Counted from the stretch's first letter, positions 43,715 through 53,673 are shown. The stretch: DNA of 64,000 nucleotides from Nocardia brasiliensis ATCC 700358 (GCF_000250675.2 NC_018681.1:4030001-4094000), one strand, 5' to 3'. The notes: a model not told the origin generated them from the letters alone. Translations and numbers: made by a program.

Positions 43715-45247
43715 ATGAACAGCACTACCGATCCTGTGGTGACGATCCGGTCGGGGCGGGTCCTGGGCCGTGCGGATGGTCCGGTGACGGTGTTCGAGGG
43801 CATTCCGTACGCGGCCGCTCCGGCGGGGGAGCTCTTGTTCGACGTACCGCGCCCGGCTCCGGCCTGGGCGGGCGTGCGTGATTGCACGGCGCCGGGGCCG
43901 TGGGTGCCGCAAGGGGTGTCGATCGCGAGTCCGGATCTGCTGGAGTCCTCGCTGGCCGAGGACAACGAGTGCCTGAATCTGAACGTGACGACCCCCGATG
44001 TCGGTGGGTCCGGACTGCCGGTGATGGTCTGGATTCATCCCTCGGCCTTCCAGGCGGGCAGCAATTCCGAGTCGCGCTTCGCCACCACTGCCGCGCTGGC
44101 GCGCCGTGGCGTAGTGGTCGTGGCGATCAACTACCGGCTCGGCGCGCCCGGATTCGCCGAGATCGCCGGGGCACCGAGTAACCGGGGCCTGCGCGATCAG
44201 ATCGCGGCCTTGCAGTGGGTGCAGGACAACATCCGCGTCTTCGGCGGCGACCCGGACAATGTCACCATCTTCGGCAGCTCGGCCGGGGGTCTGAGTTGCG
44301 CGCTACTGTTCGCCTCCCCAGCCGCGGCGGGACTGTTCCATCGGGCGATCCCGCAGAGTTCCGGCCCGGTGGTGGTCGCCGACCCCGACGAGGCCCGCCT
44401 CGCCGCCCGCACCTGGGCGACACGCCTGGGCGTCGAGCCGACACGGGCCGCGCTGGCGGGAGTGTCGCGCAAGGACGTCATCGGTTCTCAGCTGGCGGCC
44501 GTTCTCGATTTCATCCCGAACCTGGATGCCCGGCTGTGGGGTGCGGCGACGATCCGCGCGGGTTTCGGTGTCGTGCCGTTCATCCCGGTGCTCGATGAGC
44601 AGATATTGCCACAACGCCCGGTCGAGGCGGCCGCCTCGCGCGCCACGCACGGGGTGTCGCTGCTGTTGGGGCAGTCGACCAGCGAGGTCGAGGCGATCGC
44701 CGCGACCATCGCACCCGCGGCGGGCACGCCGAGCGAGGATCCGAGCCTGGCGCGAGCGCTGGGGTTGATCGGCGCGGACGACCCAGCCGTGCTCGAGGTG
44801 TTTCGCCACAACCGGCCCGCCGGCGATGCGCAGCGGCTGTTCTACGCGATCGCCGCCGAGTACCTGGCCCGCGCGCCTTACATGGCGCTCGCCGAGAACT
44901 ACGCCGCAGCCGGCGGGACGGTGTTCCTCAACGAGTTCGCTTGGGCCACACCGGTGATGGGCGTGGCCGGGCACAGTGCCGAGCTGCCGTTCCTGTTCGA
45001 AACCTACGAGGTCTTCCAATCCATGGGGTTGCTCGGCGAGGACATACCGATGCAGCTGACCGAGGAGATGCAGCGCGCCTGGATCTCGTTCGCCACCCAT
45101 GGTGATCCCGGTTGGGCGCCGGTCAGCCTCAGTCGCCCGAACCCGGTCAAGGTCTTCGACGCCGACTCCAACCCGGTCGAGCCGACACCACGGGCCGACG
45201 AACTCGCCGCGGTCCGCGCATCGAAGGCTCTCGCCAACCGCGGGTGA
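43715..45247 (+). CDS. type-B carboxylesterase
   Basis: 510-residue alpha/beta hydrolase. N-terminal GRVLGRADGPVTVFEGIPYA, oxyanion region VMVWIHPSAF (the usual HGG is HPS), nucleophile elbow FGSSAGGLSCAL with Ser ~189 (GSSAGG instead of the commoner GESAGG), and C-terminal FATHGDPGW with the catalytic-His context (HSAELPFLF). Hydrolyses carboxylic esters; specificity is unknown and no signal peptide is seen. Start after AAGGAG. The 283-base gap before it (43432-43714) has no gene. Confidence 0.87.
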   Translation: MNSTTDPVVTIRSGRVLGRADGPVTVFEGIPYAAAPAGELLFDVPRPAPAWAGVRDCTAPGPWVPQGVSIASPDLLESSLAEDNECLNLNVTTPDVGGSGLPVMVWIHPSAFQAGSNSESRFATTAALARRGVVVVAINYRLGAPGFAEIAGAPSNRGLRDQIAALQWVQDNIRVFGGDPDNVTIFGSSAGGLSCALLFASPAAAGLFHRAIPQSSGPVVVADPDEARLAARTWATRLGVEPTRAALAGVSRKDVIGSQLAAVLDFIPNLDARLWGAATIRAGFGVVPFIPVLDEQILPQRPVEAAASRATHGVSLLLGQSTSEVEAIAATIAPAAGTPSEDPSLARALGLIGADDPAVLEVFRHNRPAGDAQRLFYAIAAEYLARAPYMALAENYAAAGGTVFLNEFAWATPVMGVAGHSAELPFLFETYEVFQSMGLLGEDIPMQLTEEMQRAWISFATHGDPGWAPVSLSRPNPVKVFDADSNPVEPTPRADELAAVRASKALANRG

Positions 45248-45317
45248 TGTGAATTCGCGCTGTAACGTGCGCTCATGTTGGGTCCCTTTGGTCGACGGTC
45301 ATTCGAATGGCCATCTA

Positions 45318-46403
45318 TCAACGCTCCTGGTTGCGGAATGCGGCGCTCGGGGCGGCCTGTTGCGCCCTGAGGATGCGCAGAAGGAAGACACCGGAGACCG
45401 CGGCCATGGTGAGCGCCATCAGTAGCCCGCCGAAGAGTCCGATCAGGGCAGTGTGGGCGGTGGACTGCCCGGGCTGCCACAGTGGGGTGGTGACGGTGGT
45501 GAAGACGAGCAGGGCGGCCAGCCAGGCTGCGGCATTGGCCCAAATCCATTGGCCTGCATGGTGTATGTGGCGGCGCAGGGCAAACCATTGCGTCACGCCG
45601 ATCGACAGCAGGATGACGACCACGCCGATGGTCGCGGCGGGAATGACGACAGCAGGCGGCCAGGAGTCGAGCCCATTGCTGGCGACTACCGGGATCACAC
45701 CGATGGACCAGGCCAGCAGTGCGCCTAGTGCGGTAGCGAGAATCCAATCGGCGCGACGAAATCCAGGTACGACGGAGCCGAGTACGCCGGCTTGGAACCA
45801 GCCGAGGACGGTGCCTTCGATCGCGCCTGCGGCGAGCAGTGCGAGGGCGGCGGTCGCGGGTGCGGCGTCCCGCACGAGAGCTCCTGTCAGCGCGGGTGCC
45901 GCGAAGCCGAACAGCTCGCCGAGGGTGACGCTGATGCACCAGCGTCGCCAAAGGCCGACATACTTCGGTTCGGCCGCCACGGAGCTCGGGAGGTTGTGCG
46001 CGGCCTGCAATTCGATGACGACGAAGGGATCCGTAGTGGGGATGACCATGCGGGGATATTTCGCCTGATAGACCGCGGCCACTTCTTCGTGTTCCAGCGA
46101 TCCGGGAGGTGTCACGTGACCCGTACCGTATTGCCACCGGCCGTCGAGCCATACCGAGATCGGCCGGGGTGTACGGAAGTTGCGCCACCACGACTTTGTG
46201 TGGGCGCGGGCTACTCGGACGACGACATTGTGGTCCGAGCGGGCATAGGAGACGGGAAGAGCGACGTGGCGACCCGAAAGTCGGCCCTGGTAGCGCAGTT
46301 CCGTCAGATTCCGCCGCAGCCCGGCCGTCATGGGCGAGTGCAGCATCCTCGAGATCACGGATGCGCCGAAGCCTGGTGCCTCGTATCGGGTGGTGCTCGT
46401 CAT
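45318..46403 (-). CDS. membrane protein with N-terminal Ddn/PNPOx-like domain
   Basis: 361 residues. The N-terminal ~110 residues resemble the deazaflavin-reductase beta-barrel (RYQGRLSGRHVALPVSYAR; NVVVRVARAHTKSWWRNF; PISVWLDGRWQYGTG). The C-terminal ~220 form about six membrane spans (LGELFGFAAPALTGAL; TAALALLAAGAIEGTVLGWF; LLMALTMAAVSGVFLL). No other recognisable domain is seen. A membrane-tethered reductase or flavin-binding sensor is possible. Start ATG 46403, the first Met consistent with the domain. Confidence 0.7.
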   Translation of the reverse strand: MTSTTRYEAPGFGASVISRMLHSPMTAGLRRNLTELRYQGRLSGRHVALPVSYARSDHNVVVRVARAHTKSWWRNFRTPRPISVWLDGRWQYGTGHVTPPGSLEHEEVAAVYQAKYPRMVIPTTDPFVVIELQAAHNLPSSVAAEPKYVGLWRRWCISVTLGELFGFAAPALTGALVRDAAPATAALALLAAGAIEGTVLGWFQAGVLGSVVPGFRRADWILATALGALLAWSIGVIPVVASNGLDSWPPAVVIPAATIGVVVILLSIGVTQWFALRRHIHHAGQWIWANAAAWLAALLVFTTVTTPLWQPGQSTAHTALIGLFGGLLMALTMAAVSGVFLLRILRAQQAAPSAAFRNQER

Positions 46404-46475
46404 ATTTCTATGGTCGTCTGCGAGAACGCCCGTCGGCAGGCCCAAACGGCTCTCGTTCCGGTTGCCGATGGTCCC

Positions 46476-47882
46476 TCAGTCGGAAGTCCGATCGGCCTGA
46501 CTGTGCGCCTGGTCGGAGACGAAGGGCGTTGCGCCGAGACGCCGGAACCTGGTGGCGAGCGCGGCGCTGAGGGTCTGCTGCTCGATGAGGATGTCCGGGT
46601 CGGCGATGACGGTGACGCCCAGCGTGCCGGCGTAGGACAGCACCGCAAAGGTCACGCCGACGTTGCCCGGCGTCGACACCATCGGGATGATCCCCTCGAT
46701 GCGGCTGCCGCCCAGGTGCAGAGCCTCCCTCGAACCGCGCACGTTTGTCTCGAAGGTGTGCACGAGGCGTTGGTGCGCGATGAACGACTGGAACAGTCCG
46801 ACTCGTTGCAGCATCCGGAAGACCGCACCCAGCGGTGCGGCTGAGGAAGCACGGATGGTCGTCTTGCCCATGGTGCTCGTCACCGCGGTGATGTCGGCGA
46901 GCCTCGTCGAATCGTCGTCGATCGCGGGGACCGAGATCGGCCGGACACCGGTGTCGTTGCCGAGGTCGGCTGGTCCCCTCGCGCGGCGACCTGAGATCGG
47001 TACCGAGATCACCAGTTGGCGTGGCCGCTCACCTCGCGCCCGCAGAATATCGAGCAGCGCACCGCTGATCGCGGCGAGCACGACATCGTTGACGGTGCCG
47101 TCCGCGCGGTGCGCAGTGGCGACGACGTCGGCCAGGCCGACGGCCACCCAGGTGAGGCAGCGCCGCGGCGATGTGGGCTGATTCAAGGAGATTCGTTCGA
47201 CCGGCCGGATAATTGTCCAGCTGAATCCGAGTTCACGCAGCCCTGCGGCTGACTCCCGGATCTCCTGTGGCATCGAGCTCAAGGCGCGCAGCCGTGTTCG
47301 AGCGGCATCGGTCGCCAGCGCCCACCCACTCGGCGGCGGCCGAGGGAAATCGGATTGCGCGGGTGCTACCCCTTCGTCGCCGAGTGCCGCGAGCACGGCC
47401 AAACCGCCGAGACCGTCGGTGAGGACATGGTGCGCGACGACAACCAGCGCGCACTGCCCTGGCGAGCGCACCATCCCGGCCCGCCACAGTGGCCGGTTCT
47501 TTGCCAGCGGTGTGCAGAGCAGGTCGGTGGCGATATCGAAGAGTTCCGACTCGGAAACCTGTGCTGGTCGGTCGATCACCTGAAGGTGCTGGTCCACGGC
47601 GAAGTGCGGGTCGTCCACCCAGATCGGCCGACCGCAGCCGAACGGTGTGTGCCGCAACGTCTGTCGGAATCGCGGTATCCGCGGTATCCGCTCGGCCAGC
47701 AGTGCGCGAAGGCGTGCCGGATCCGGCGGGCATGTGCTGTCGAAAAGCAGGATCGCGCCGAGGTGCATGGGCGTCGACCCGCGGTCATCGACCATGACGG
47801 TGAGATCGGTCGGACTGGCGCGGTCGATAACCGGTGGACGGGACCGCGCCGGCGCGCCGGGTACGTGTGCTCTGATCATCAT
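46476..47882 (-). CDS. wax ester synthase / diacylglycerol acyltransferase 2
   Basis: 468 residues. HHXXXDG is H151-HVLTDG (AHHVLTDGLGG). Other family blocks: MHLGAILLFDS, NDVVLAAISGALLDIL, ETNVRGSREALHLGG, and the terminal DPDILIEQQTLSAAL. Makes triacylglycerol or wax esters. Less like the 27095 copy in its N-terminus, so the two are not recent duplicates. ABC-exporter genes lie directly upstream on the same strand; their stop is 19 bases before this ATG. Confidence 0.9.
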   Translation of the reverse strand: MMIRAHVPGAPARSRPPVIDRASPTDLTVMVDDRGSTPMHLGAILLFDSTCPPDPARLRALLAERIPRIPRFRQTLRHTPFGCGRPIWVDDPHFAVDQHLQVIDRPAQVSESELFDIATDLLCTPLAKNRPLWRAGMVRSPGQCALVVVAHHVLTDGLGGLAVLAALGDEGVAPAQSDFPRPPPSGWALATDAARTRLRALSSMPQEIRESAAGLRELGFSWTIIRPVERISLNQPTSPRRCLTWVAVGLADVVATAHRADGTVNDVVLAAISGALLDILRARGERPRQLVISVPISGRRARGPADLGNDTGVRPISVPAIDDDSTRLADITAVTSTMGKTTIRASSAAPLGAVFRMLQRVGLFQSFIAHQRLVHTFETNVRGSREALHLGGSRIEGIIPMVSTPGNVGVTFAVLSYAGTLGVTVIADPDILIEQQTLSAALATRFRRLGATPFVSDQAHSQADRTSD

Positions 47883-47901
47883 TGGATCTCCGTGACCGGG
47901 C

Positions 47902-48696
47902 TCAACTGCCCGCTATGTCGCGGCGATCGAAAATCGGCAGTGCGGCCAGGACACAGCAGATTCCGGCCGCTGCAAGCCATAGGTAGGAGAGCGGAAGACC
48001 GGCGCCCATCGGTCCGTCGGCTACCGCCTGGTGGAACGGTGACCACGGTCCCCACGGCTGTACCGCGGTGACCAGTTTGCTCGCTACGTAGAGCACGTAG
48101 GCGGCAACGGCGAGAACCGAGGCGACACCGAGAGCGAGCACTCGCCTGCCGGTAGCGGCGCCGATCGCGACGGCGAGCAACCCGAATTCGATACCCAGCA
48201 GCATCATCGACAATGCCCCCGACGCGGCAGCGCCCACTGTCACGCCCAACCCGAAAATGGCCGAGCACACGACGAGGGACCCGAACAGCACCGATCCGAG
48301 GACCGCAACGGCGGTCACGACTACGGCGGCCTGCTCCAGCGTCAGCCGAATCGGTGAAACACCATTCACGAGAAGCACTTCCAGCGTGCCGCGTTCTTCC
48401 TCACCGGCGATGCCACGTGCACCGCGACCGATGGCGAAGACCATGAAAAGAATCGGCAGCAGCATGCTGAACAGCTCGGCATTCAAGAACCCGGTCCCGG
48501 TGGTGAACTCCTCGAGGTTGAACAGCTTGCGCATGGCCTCGGGATAGTTGTTCAGGAACTCCTGCATGCCGGACATATCCGAGAAGGTCGGCCAGATCGC
48601 GGATTCGAGCAGCACGAGCAGCACGACCCCGATGCTCCAGCCGAGGAGCCCGCGGCGTTGATCACGCAACGACTTGGTGTACACGGTGCGCAGCAT
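47902..48696 (-). CDS. ABC-2-type transporter permease
   Basis: 264 residues with about six membrane spans, starting LRTVYTKSLRDQRRGLLGWSIGVV, typical of ABC-2 permeases in drug/lipid exporters. The ~70-residue loop after the first span (MSGMQEFLNNYPEAMRKLF) is a known feature of this subfamily. It ends DRRDIAGS. Partner of the ATPase directly upstream (6 bases between genes). Substrate unknown; proximity to a lipid acyltransferase is suggestive only. Confidence 0.88.
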   Translation of the reverse strand: MLRTVYTKSLRDQRRGLLGWSIGVVLLVLLESAIWPTFSDMSGMQEFLNNYPEAMRKLFNLEEFTTGTGFLNAELFSMLLPILFMVFAIGRGARGIAGEEERGTLEVLLVNGVSPIRLTLEQAAVVVTAVAVLGSVLFGSLVVCSAIFGLGVTVGAAASGALSMMLLGIEFGLLAVAIGAATGRRVLALGVASVLAVAAYVLYVASKLVTAVQPWGPWSPFHQAVADGPMGAGLPLSYLWLAAAGICCVLAALPIFDRRDIAGS

Positions 48697-48702
48697 GGTG
48701 AT

Positions 48703-49593
48703 TCAGCCCCGTCCGTAGTAGTTGAGGAAGACCTCTTCGAGGTCGGGTTCGTGGCTGACGATGTCGGTGACCTCGAACGGTGCCACCGCACGCAGCAGCG
48801 CCGCGGTGGAACCTTCGAGTTCGATGTGCACCGCCTTGCTGTTGCGCATGACCGACCGCACTCCGCTGGTGTGTCGTAGCCGGTCGAGATCCGGTGGCGC
48901 ACCACCGAATACGAGATCGATGCGGCGCAGCGGCCGTGCGGTGAGCGCGCCGATCGATTGCACTTCGACCAGGCGTCCCTGCCGCAGGATGCCGACCCTG
49001 TCGGCGACCTCCTGGACTTCCGACAGCACATGCGAGGACAGGAATACCGTGCGTCCCGCGGCCTTCACCTCATGGATCAGAGCGTGGAATTCTCGCTGTA
49101 CCAGCGGGTCCAGTCCAGCGGTGGGCTCGTCGAGCACGAGCAGATCGGGTTCGGACATGAAGGCCTGGACGAGGCCGACCTTCTGCCGGTTACCGTGCGA
49201 CATCGCGCCGATGCGCACCGTGGGATCCAAGCCGAGCCGTTCGATCAGCTGCTTGCGGACCTTGTCATCGACGCCGCCGCGCAGGCTGGCCAGGTACCGG
49301 AGGTACTGATCTGCGGTGAGATCGGGATAGCCGACGAATTCACCTGGCAGGTAACCGATATGGCGCTGTGCTGCGGATCGCTGGTGCACCGTGTCCGCGC
49401 CGGCGATGGTCACACTGCCCCTGGTCGGGCGCATCAGCCCGACCAGCAGCCGGATGGTGGTGGTCTTACCCGCGCCGTTCGGTCCGAGATAGCCGAAGAC
49501 GACTCCGGCGGGTACTTCGAGATCTACGTCGACCAGGGCGGGCTTGTGCCCGTAGAGCTTGGTCAACCCTGAGGTACTGACTATCGCTGACAT
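48703..49593 (-). CDS. ABC transporter ATP-binding protein
   Basis: 296 residues. Walker A GYLGPNGAGKTTTIRLLVGL, signature MSHGNRQKVGLVQAF (a variant of LSGGQ), Walker B LLVLDEPTAGLD, then the switch His region FLSSHVLSEVQEVADRVGIL. The C-terminal ~75 residues are the usual regulatory extension of ABC-2-type exporters (DrrA-like). First gene of the exporter pair. Confidence 0.93.
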   Translation of the reverse strand: MSAIVSTSGLTKLYGHKPALVDVDLEVPAGVVFGYLGPNGAGKTTTIRLLVGLMRPTRGSVTIAGADTVHQRSAAQRHIGYLPGEFVGYPDLTADQYLRYLASLRGGVDDKVRKQLIERLGLDPTVRIGAMSHGNRQKVGLVQAFMSEPDLLVLDEPTAGLDPLVQREFHALIHEVKAAGRTVFLSSHVLSEVQEVADRVGILRQGRLVEVQSIGALTARPLRRIDLVFGGAPPDLDRLRHTSGVRSVMRNSKAVHIELEGSTAALLRAVAPFEVTDIVSHEPDLEEVFLNYYGRG

Positions 49594-49625
49594 GGCAGTT
49601 CGTCTTTCGTGCGGTGGTGGCCGAT

Positions 49626-50357
49626 TCAGCCCGCTGCGCCCGCGGTCGCGCCGCCGTCGAGGACGAATTCCGAGCCGGTGGAGAAGGTGGCCTCGGTGAT
49701 GAGGAAGCGCACCATCGCCGCCACCTCGTCCGGCTCGCCGAAGCGGGCCAACGGCTGGGCGGCCGCCATCGATTCATCCAGACCGGCGGTCATCGGCGTG
49801 TGAATCGGGCCGGGATGCACCGAGCACACCCGGATGTCGTCGCGGCCGAGCTCGAGGGCGGCGGCTTTGGTGAGACCACGCAGACCCCATTTGCTGGCGA
49901 CGTAGCCGCCGATGCCCGCGTAACCGACCAGCCCCGCCGTCGAGGAGATATTGACTATCACACCGCCGCCCCCGGCCCGCAGGTGCGGAACGGCCATGTG
50001 CATGCCGAGCCAGGATCCGTACAGATTGACCTCGACGACGTGGCGGAACATCGCCGGTGACTCGTCCTCGATGCTGCCGAAATCGAGGATTCCCGCGTTG
50101 TTGACCAGGATCGCGAGCGGCCCGAAAGTGGCGGCGGTCTGGTCGATGACGTCGCGCCACATCGACTTGTCGGTGACGTCGAGGCGTTGGAACATGACGT
50201 TCGGCCCGAGTGAACGGGCAAGTTCGGTGCCTTCCCGCTCGAGCAGGTCGGCGACCACGACCGCGATGTTCTCCTTCGCGAGTGCTCGTACGATGGCGGC
50301 GCCGATGCCGCGCGCGCCACCGGTGACGATGGCACTTCGTCCGCTGAAATTGTTCAT
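49626..50357 (-). CDS. short-chain dehydrogenase/reductase
   Basis: 243-residue classical SDR: IVTGGARGIGAAIVRALAKE, NNAGIL, VNISSTAGLVGYAG (catalytic Ser), and YVASKWGLRGLTKAAALELG (YXXXK), ending VLDGGATAGAAG. Resembles 3-alpha/20-beta-hydroxysteroid or related ketone dehydrogenases. Start ATG 50357 after AGGAGGG; a longer reading to 50405 is unsupported. 32 bases upstream of the ABC ATPase, so perhaps the same transcript. Confidence 0.88.
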   Translation of the reverse strand: MNNFSGRSAIVTGGARGIGAAIVRALAKENIAVVVADLLEREGTELARSLGPNVMFQRLDVTDKSMWRDVIDQTAATFGPLAILVNNAGILDFGSIEDESPAMFRHVVEVNLYGSWLGMHMAVPHLRAGGGGVIVNISSTAGLVGYAGIGGYVASKWGLRGLTKAAALELGRDDIRVCSVHPGPIHTPMTAGLDESMAAAQPLARFGEPDEVAAMVRFLITEATFSTGSEFVLDGGATAGAAG

Positions 50358-50465
50358 GGCCGACAACCCTCCTGATGTTTGTGTCCCTAGAGCGTGGCGT
50401 CTCATGGCCTCCGTGCGAGCCTGGCGAAAGTCCTCAGTGCACAGGACTATCCGACTCTGTCTCGG

Positions 50466-53400
50466 CTACTCGACCGGCAGTCGGGCATCCGCCGGGGCGA
50501 GGTCGAATTCCCGGGTCTGGCCGCTGTGCAGGGTCGCGGACGAGCCCGCGACATCGAGATCGATCGGTGCGGCACTTGCGGCCGGTCTGCTGGTGAGGCG
50601 CAGTCGATGGTGATCGAGAGCGACATCGATGCGGTGCCCGCGGTAGTGCAGGCCGAACCGGACGCCCGAGAGTTGCTGTGGCAGCCGCGGATCGAAGACC
50701 AGCCGATCACGGTAACAGCGCAGGCCGGCGAACGCGCGGATCACGATGTCGACCGTGCCTGCCATCGCGGCGAAGTGGATGCCGTGCTGGGTGGTGCCGC
50801 CCTGGGTGTCGTCGAGATCGGCCACCAGGGCCCGCTGAAAGACCGCCCAGGCCCGTTCGGGTCGCATCCGGGCCAGCACCGAGGCGTGTACCACCTGGCT
50901 CAGGGTGGACCCGTCACTGGTGCGGTGTAGGTAGTAATCCACTGTGCGATCAAGGGTTTCGCGGGTGCACGGGTAGCCGAGACGGTCGAGGAATTCGAGC
51001 AGGCGGCCTGGGCCGAGCAGATAGATCAGCATCAGTACGTCGGCCTGTTTGGCGAGCTTGTACCGGTTGGTGGTGTCGCCTTCGGCTTCGAGGATGAGAT
51101 CGAGCCGGCCGATGTTGCCGTAGCGGTGCCGGTAGTTGTCCCAGTCGAGTTCGGCGAGTTCGCCGTAGCCGTCGAACTGGCTGAGCACGCCGTCGTGGAA
51201 CGGCACCGCCATCCGCAGGCTGCGGCGCGCCCACTGACCGGGTTCGACAGGATCGGCGATATGCATTCGGCGGCAGACCGTTTCGCGGGCGTGCCCGGCG
51301 AGGAGGTCCAACGTTTCGACCGCTTTGCCGCACACCCAGGCGGCGAGCACGTTGGTATAGGCGTTGTCGCGCAACCCGGCGCCGGGGGCGTCGGGATACC
51401 CGTCGTGGTATTCGTCGGGTCCCATCACCCCGTCGAGGTGGTAGCGATCGGCGGCGCGGTCGTGGCGGGTCATGGCGGTGAACAGTCGTGCGACTTCGAT
51501 GATCAGTTCGGCGCCGTGTTCGGCGAGCCAGGTGAGGTCGCCGGTGCATTCGTAGAATTGCCAGGCGTTGTAAGCGATTGCGAGTCCGACATGGCGTTGG
51601 TGCCGCGAGTTGTCGGGCATCCACCGTTTCGAACGGGGATTGAACAGTTGCGCCGGCGTCTCCTCCCGGCCGTCGCTACCGCTCTGCCACGGAAACATCG
51701 CACCGCGCCAGCCGTGTTCGGCCGCCGCGAAACGGGCGGCGGGGAGCCTGCGGGCACGGTATCGGAGCGCGGCCTTGGCCACCTCGGGCCGATGCAGGGT
51801 GAGCAGCGGCATGACGAACAGTTCGTCCCAGAAAATGTGGCCGCGATAGCCTTCCCCGTGCAGACCGCGCACGGGTATTCCCGCATCGTGCTCGGCCGTG
51901 TGCTCGGTGAGTGTTTGCGCGAGGTGGAACAGGTGCAGATTCAGCACGAGCCGGGTCTGGGTGTCGGTCCCGTCGAGTTCGATCGCCAGCTGGTCCCACA
52001 GCGCGGTCCAGGCATCGTGATGTTCGAGGAACAGTCCGGTGAAACCCGCAGGTGCACGGTTCAATTCGGTCACGGCGCCGAGGGCGGGCGCGGCGATGGC
52101 ATGGTCTCTGGACGTGACGATCGCGACGACCTTGTCGACGACGGTGGGCTGTCCGTCTTGTACGGGGACATGCAGCACTTGGGAGTAATGCTCTGCGCCA
52201 TCGTTTTCGGCGACCGGACGGCTTGCGATCGTGCCGCGAAGGGTGGTCCGGGCCGCGACGGCGATGCGGATGCGGCTCGAACTCGTCTCCGCCTGCACCG
52301 TGAAGGTGTGCTCGTCGACCGGATCGGCCTCGATCCGAGTCAGCTGCCGGTGGGTGAACGAGGGGTACTCCGCGACGTTGGAGTTGGTCACGCCGGCATC
52401 GATACCCGATCGAATGTCCACCTCGCCGCTCCAGCCCTGCGGGACCACGGTCGTCTCGAGCGCGGCCACGTGCGGTCGTGCCATCGAGACGAGGCGGCGC
52501 TGAGTGACCAGGAGCGTTCGTCCCTGGGGCCCCACCAGTAGCGCGGTGCGAGTGTAGATTCCAGTGCGCAGGTCGAGGTCGCGGCGTTCGTTGCGGACCG
52601 CCACCGCCTCGTCGGACCACCAGACACCACCGAAGCGGATGTCGAGCGGGAGCCAATTCGGGACATTGACGATCTGCTCCTCCTCGATCGCGCGCTGCGC
52701 GAGGGTTCCAGTACGCCGGTTGTATACACCAGCGATATAGGTTCCTGGGTAATGCGTTCGGCCACAGAAATATTCGGGCGAGCAGCCACGGGTGCCGAAG
52801 TAGCCGTTGGCGAGTGTCGTGAGGGCCTCGCGCTGTCGCTCGTGCGCGGAGTCCGAACCGCCGTAGCTGAGCAGCCAGGGATCGGTGAGTAGCACGCCGA
52901 GGTCGAGCTCGGCGACGTCGCGCACGACGAAGTCGGCCCCGGCGGCCGCCAGACCGTCCGGGTGCAGTCGGCGATCGACGCCCACGACGAGTCCGAATCC
53001 GCCCGCCACGCCGGCTCGCACACCTGAGGGCGCGTCCTCTACCACCGCCGCTCGTTGCGGGGGGACGCCGAGGCGGCGTGCTGCTTCGAGAAAGAGTGCG
53101 GGATCGGGTTTGCCTGGCAGCGCCAGTGTTTCGGCAGTATCACCGTCGATCACGACATCGAACAGATCGGTGAGACCCGCGGCTGTCAAGATCGCGTGCG
53201 CGTTGCGGCTCGCGGTGACCAGGCCGACGGGCACCCCTCCGTTGCGTAACCGGCACACCAGGTCGACGGTGCCGGGAAAGGCCCGGACGCCTTGCTGGGC
53301 AAGCAGTGTCAGGAAGATCGAGTTCTTGCGATTGGCCAGACCGTGAACCGTCCACGCGTCGTCCGGGTCGGTGTCGCTGCCCGGTGGCAGGGTGATGCCG

Positions 53401-53654
53401 CGAGACGACAGGAAAGCCGTGACTCCGTCCGTGCGGGCCCGGCCGTCGATCAGACGGTGATAGTCCGCATCCTCGAACGGACGCGGCGGCACTGCCGTGG
53501 TGAGCCGGTCATCGCGTAAAACTTTGTTGAACAACTGTTTCCACGCGGCCGCATGGACTGTGGCGGTGTCGGTGACCACTCCGTCCATGTCGAACAATAC
53601 GGCGTCGTAGGGCGGCCGAGCGCCGAGCGGGCCGGACGGTGCGATGTGTGCCAT
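50466..53654 (-). CDS. HAD (beta-PGM-like) + glycoside hydrolase family 65 fusion, OtsB1-like
   Basis: 1062 residues. The N-terminal ~260 form a HAD phosphatase/phosphoglucomutase domain (VLFDMDGVVTDTATVH, VTASRNAHAIL, VVEDAPSGVRAGVAGG). The remaining ~790 are a GH65 disaccharide phosphorylase fold, with the general-acid motif MGPDEYHDGYP (Glu ~748) and RLDLILEAEGDTTN. GH65 members phosphorolyse maltose, trehalose or kojibiose to beta-glucose 1-phosphate, which a fused beta-PGM could convert to glucose 6-phosphate. Similar to the C-terminal part of M. tuberculosis Rv2006 (OtsB1) but lacking its trehalose-phosphatase part. Last gene of the 58.8 kb operon. Confidence 0.87.
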   Translation of the reverse strand: MAHIAPSGPLGARPPYDAVLFDMDGVVTDTATVHAAAWKQLFNKVLRDDRLTTAVPPRPFEDADYHRLIDGRARTDGVTAFLSSRGITLPPGSDTDPDDAWTVHGLANRKNSIFLTLLAQQGVRAFPGTVDLVCRLRNGGVPVGLVTASRNAHAILTAAGLTDLFDVVIDGDTAETLALPGKPDPALFLEAARRLGVPPQRAAVVEDAPSGVRAGVAGGFGLVVGVDRRLHPDGLAAAGADFVVRDVAELDLGVLLTDPWLLSYGGSDSAHERQREALTTLANGYFGTRGCSPEYFCGRTHYPGTYIAGVYNRRTGTLAQRAIEEEQIVNVPNWLPLDIRFGGVWWSDEAVAVRNERRDLDLRTGIYTRTALLVGPQGRTLLVTQRRLVSMARPHVAALETTVVPQGWSGEVDIRSGIDAGVTNSNVAEYPSFTHRQLTRIEADPVDEHTFTVQAETSSSRIRIAVAARTTLRGTIASRPVAENDGAEHYSQVLHVPVQDGQPTVVDKVVAIVTSRDHAIAAPALGAVTELNRAPAGFTGLFLEHHDAWTALWDQLAIELDGTDTQTRLVLNLHLFHLAQTLTEHTAEHDAGIPVRGLHGEGYRGHIFWDELFVMPLLTLHRPEVAKAALRYRARRLPAARFAAAEHGWRGAMFPWQSGSDGREETPAQLFNPRSKRWMPDNSRHQRHVGLAIAYNAWQFYECTGDLTWLAEHGAELIIEVARLFTAMTRHDRAADRYHLDGVMGPDEYHDGYPDAPGAGLRDNAYTNVLAAWVCGKAVETLDLLAGHARETVCRRMHIADPVEPGQWARRSLRMAVPFHDGVLSQFDGYGELAELDWDNYRHRYGNIGRLDLILEAEGDTTNRYKLAKQADVLMLIYLLGPGRLLEFLDRLGYPCTRETLDRTVDYYLHRTSDGSTLSQVVHASVLARMRPERAWAVFQRALVADLDDTQGGTTQHGIHFAAMAGTVDIVIRAFAGLRCYRDRLVFDPRLPQQLSGVRFGLHYRGHRIDVALDHHRLRLTSRPAASAAPIDLDVAGSSATLHSGQTREFDLAPADARLPVE

Positions 53655-53673
53655 AGCTGCCGGGCTTTCGCGG

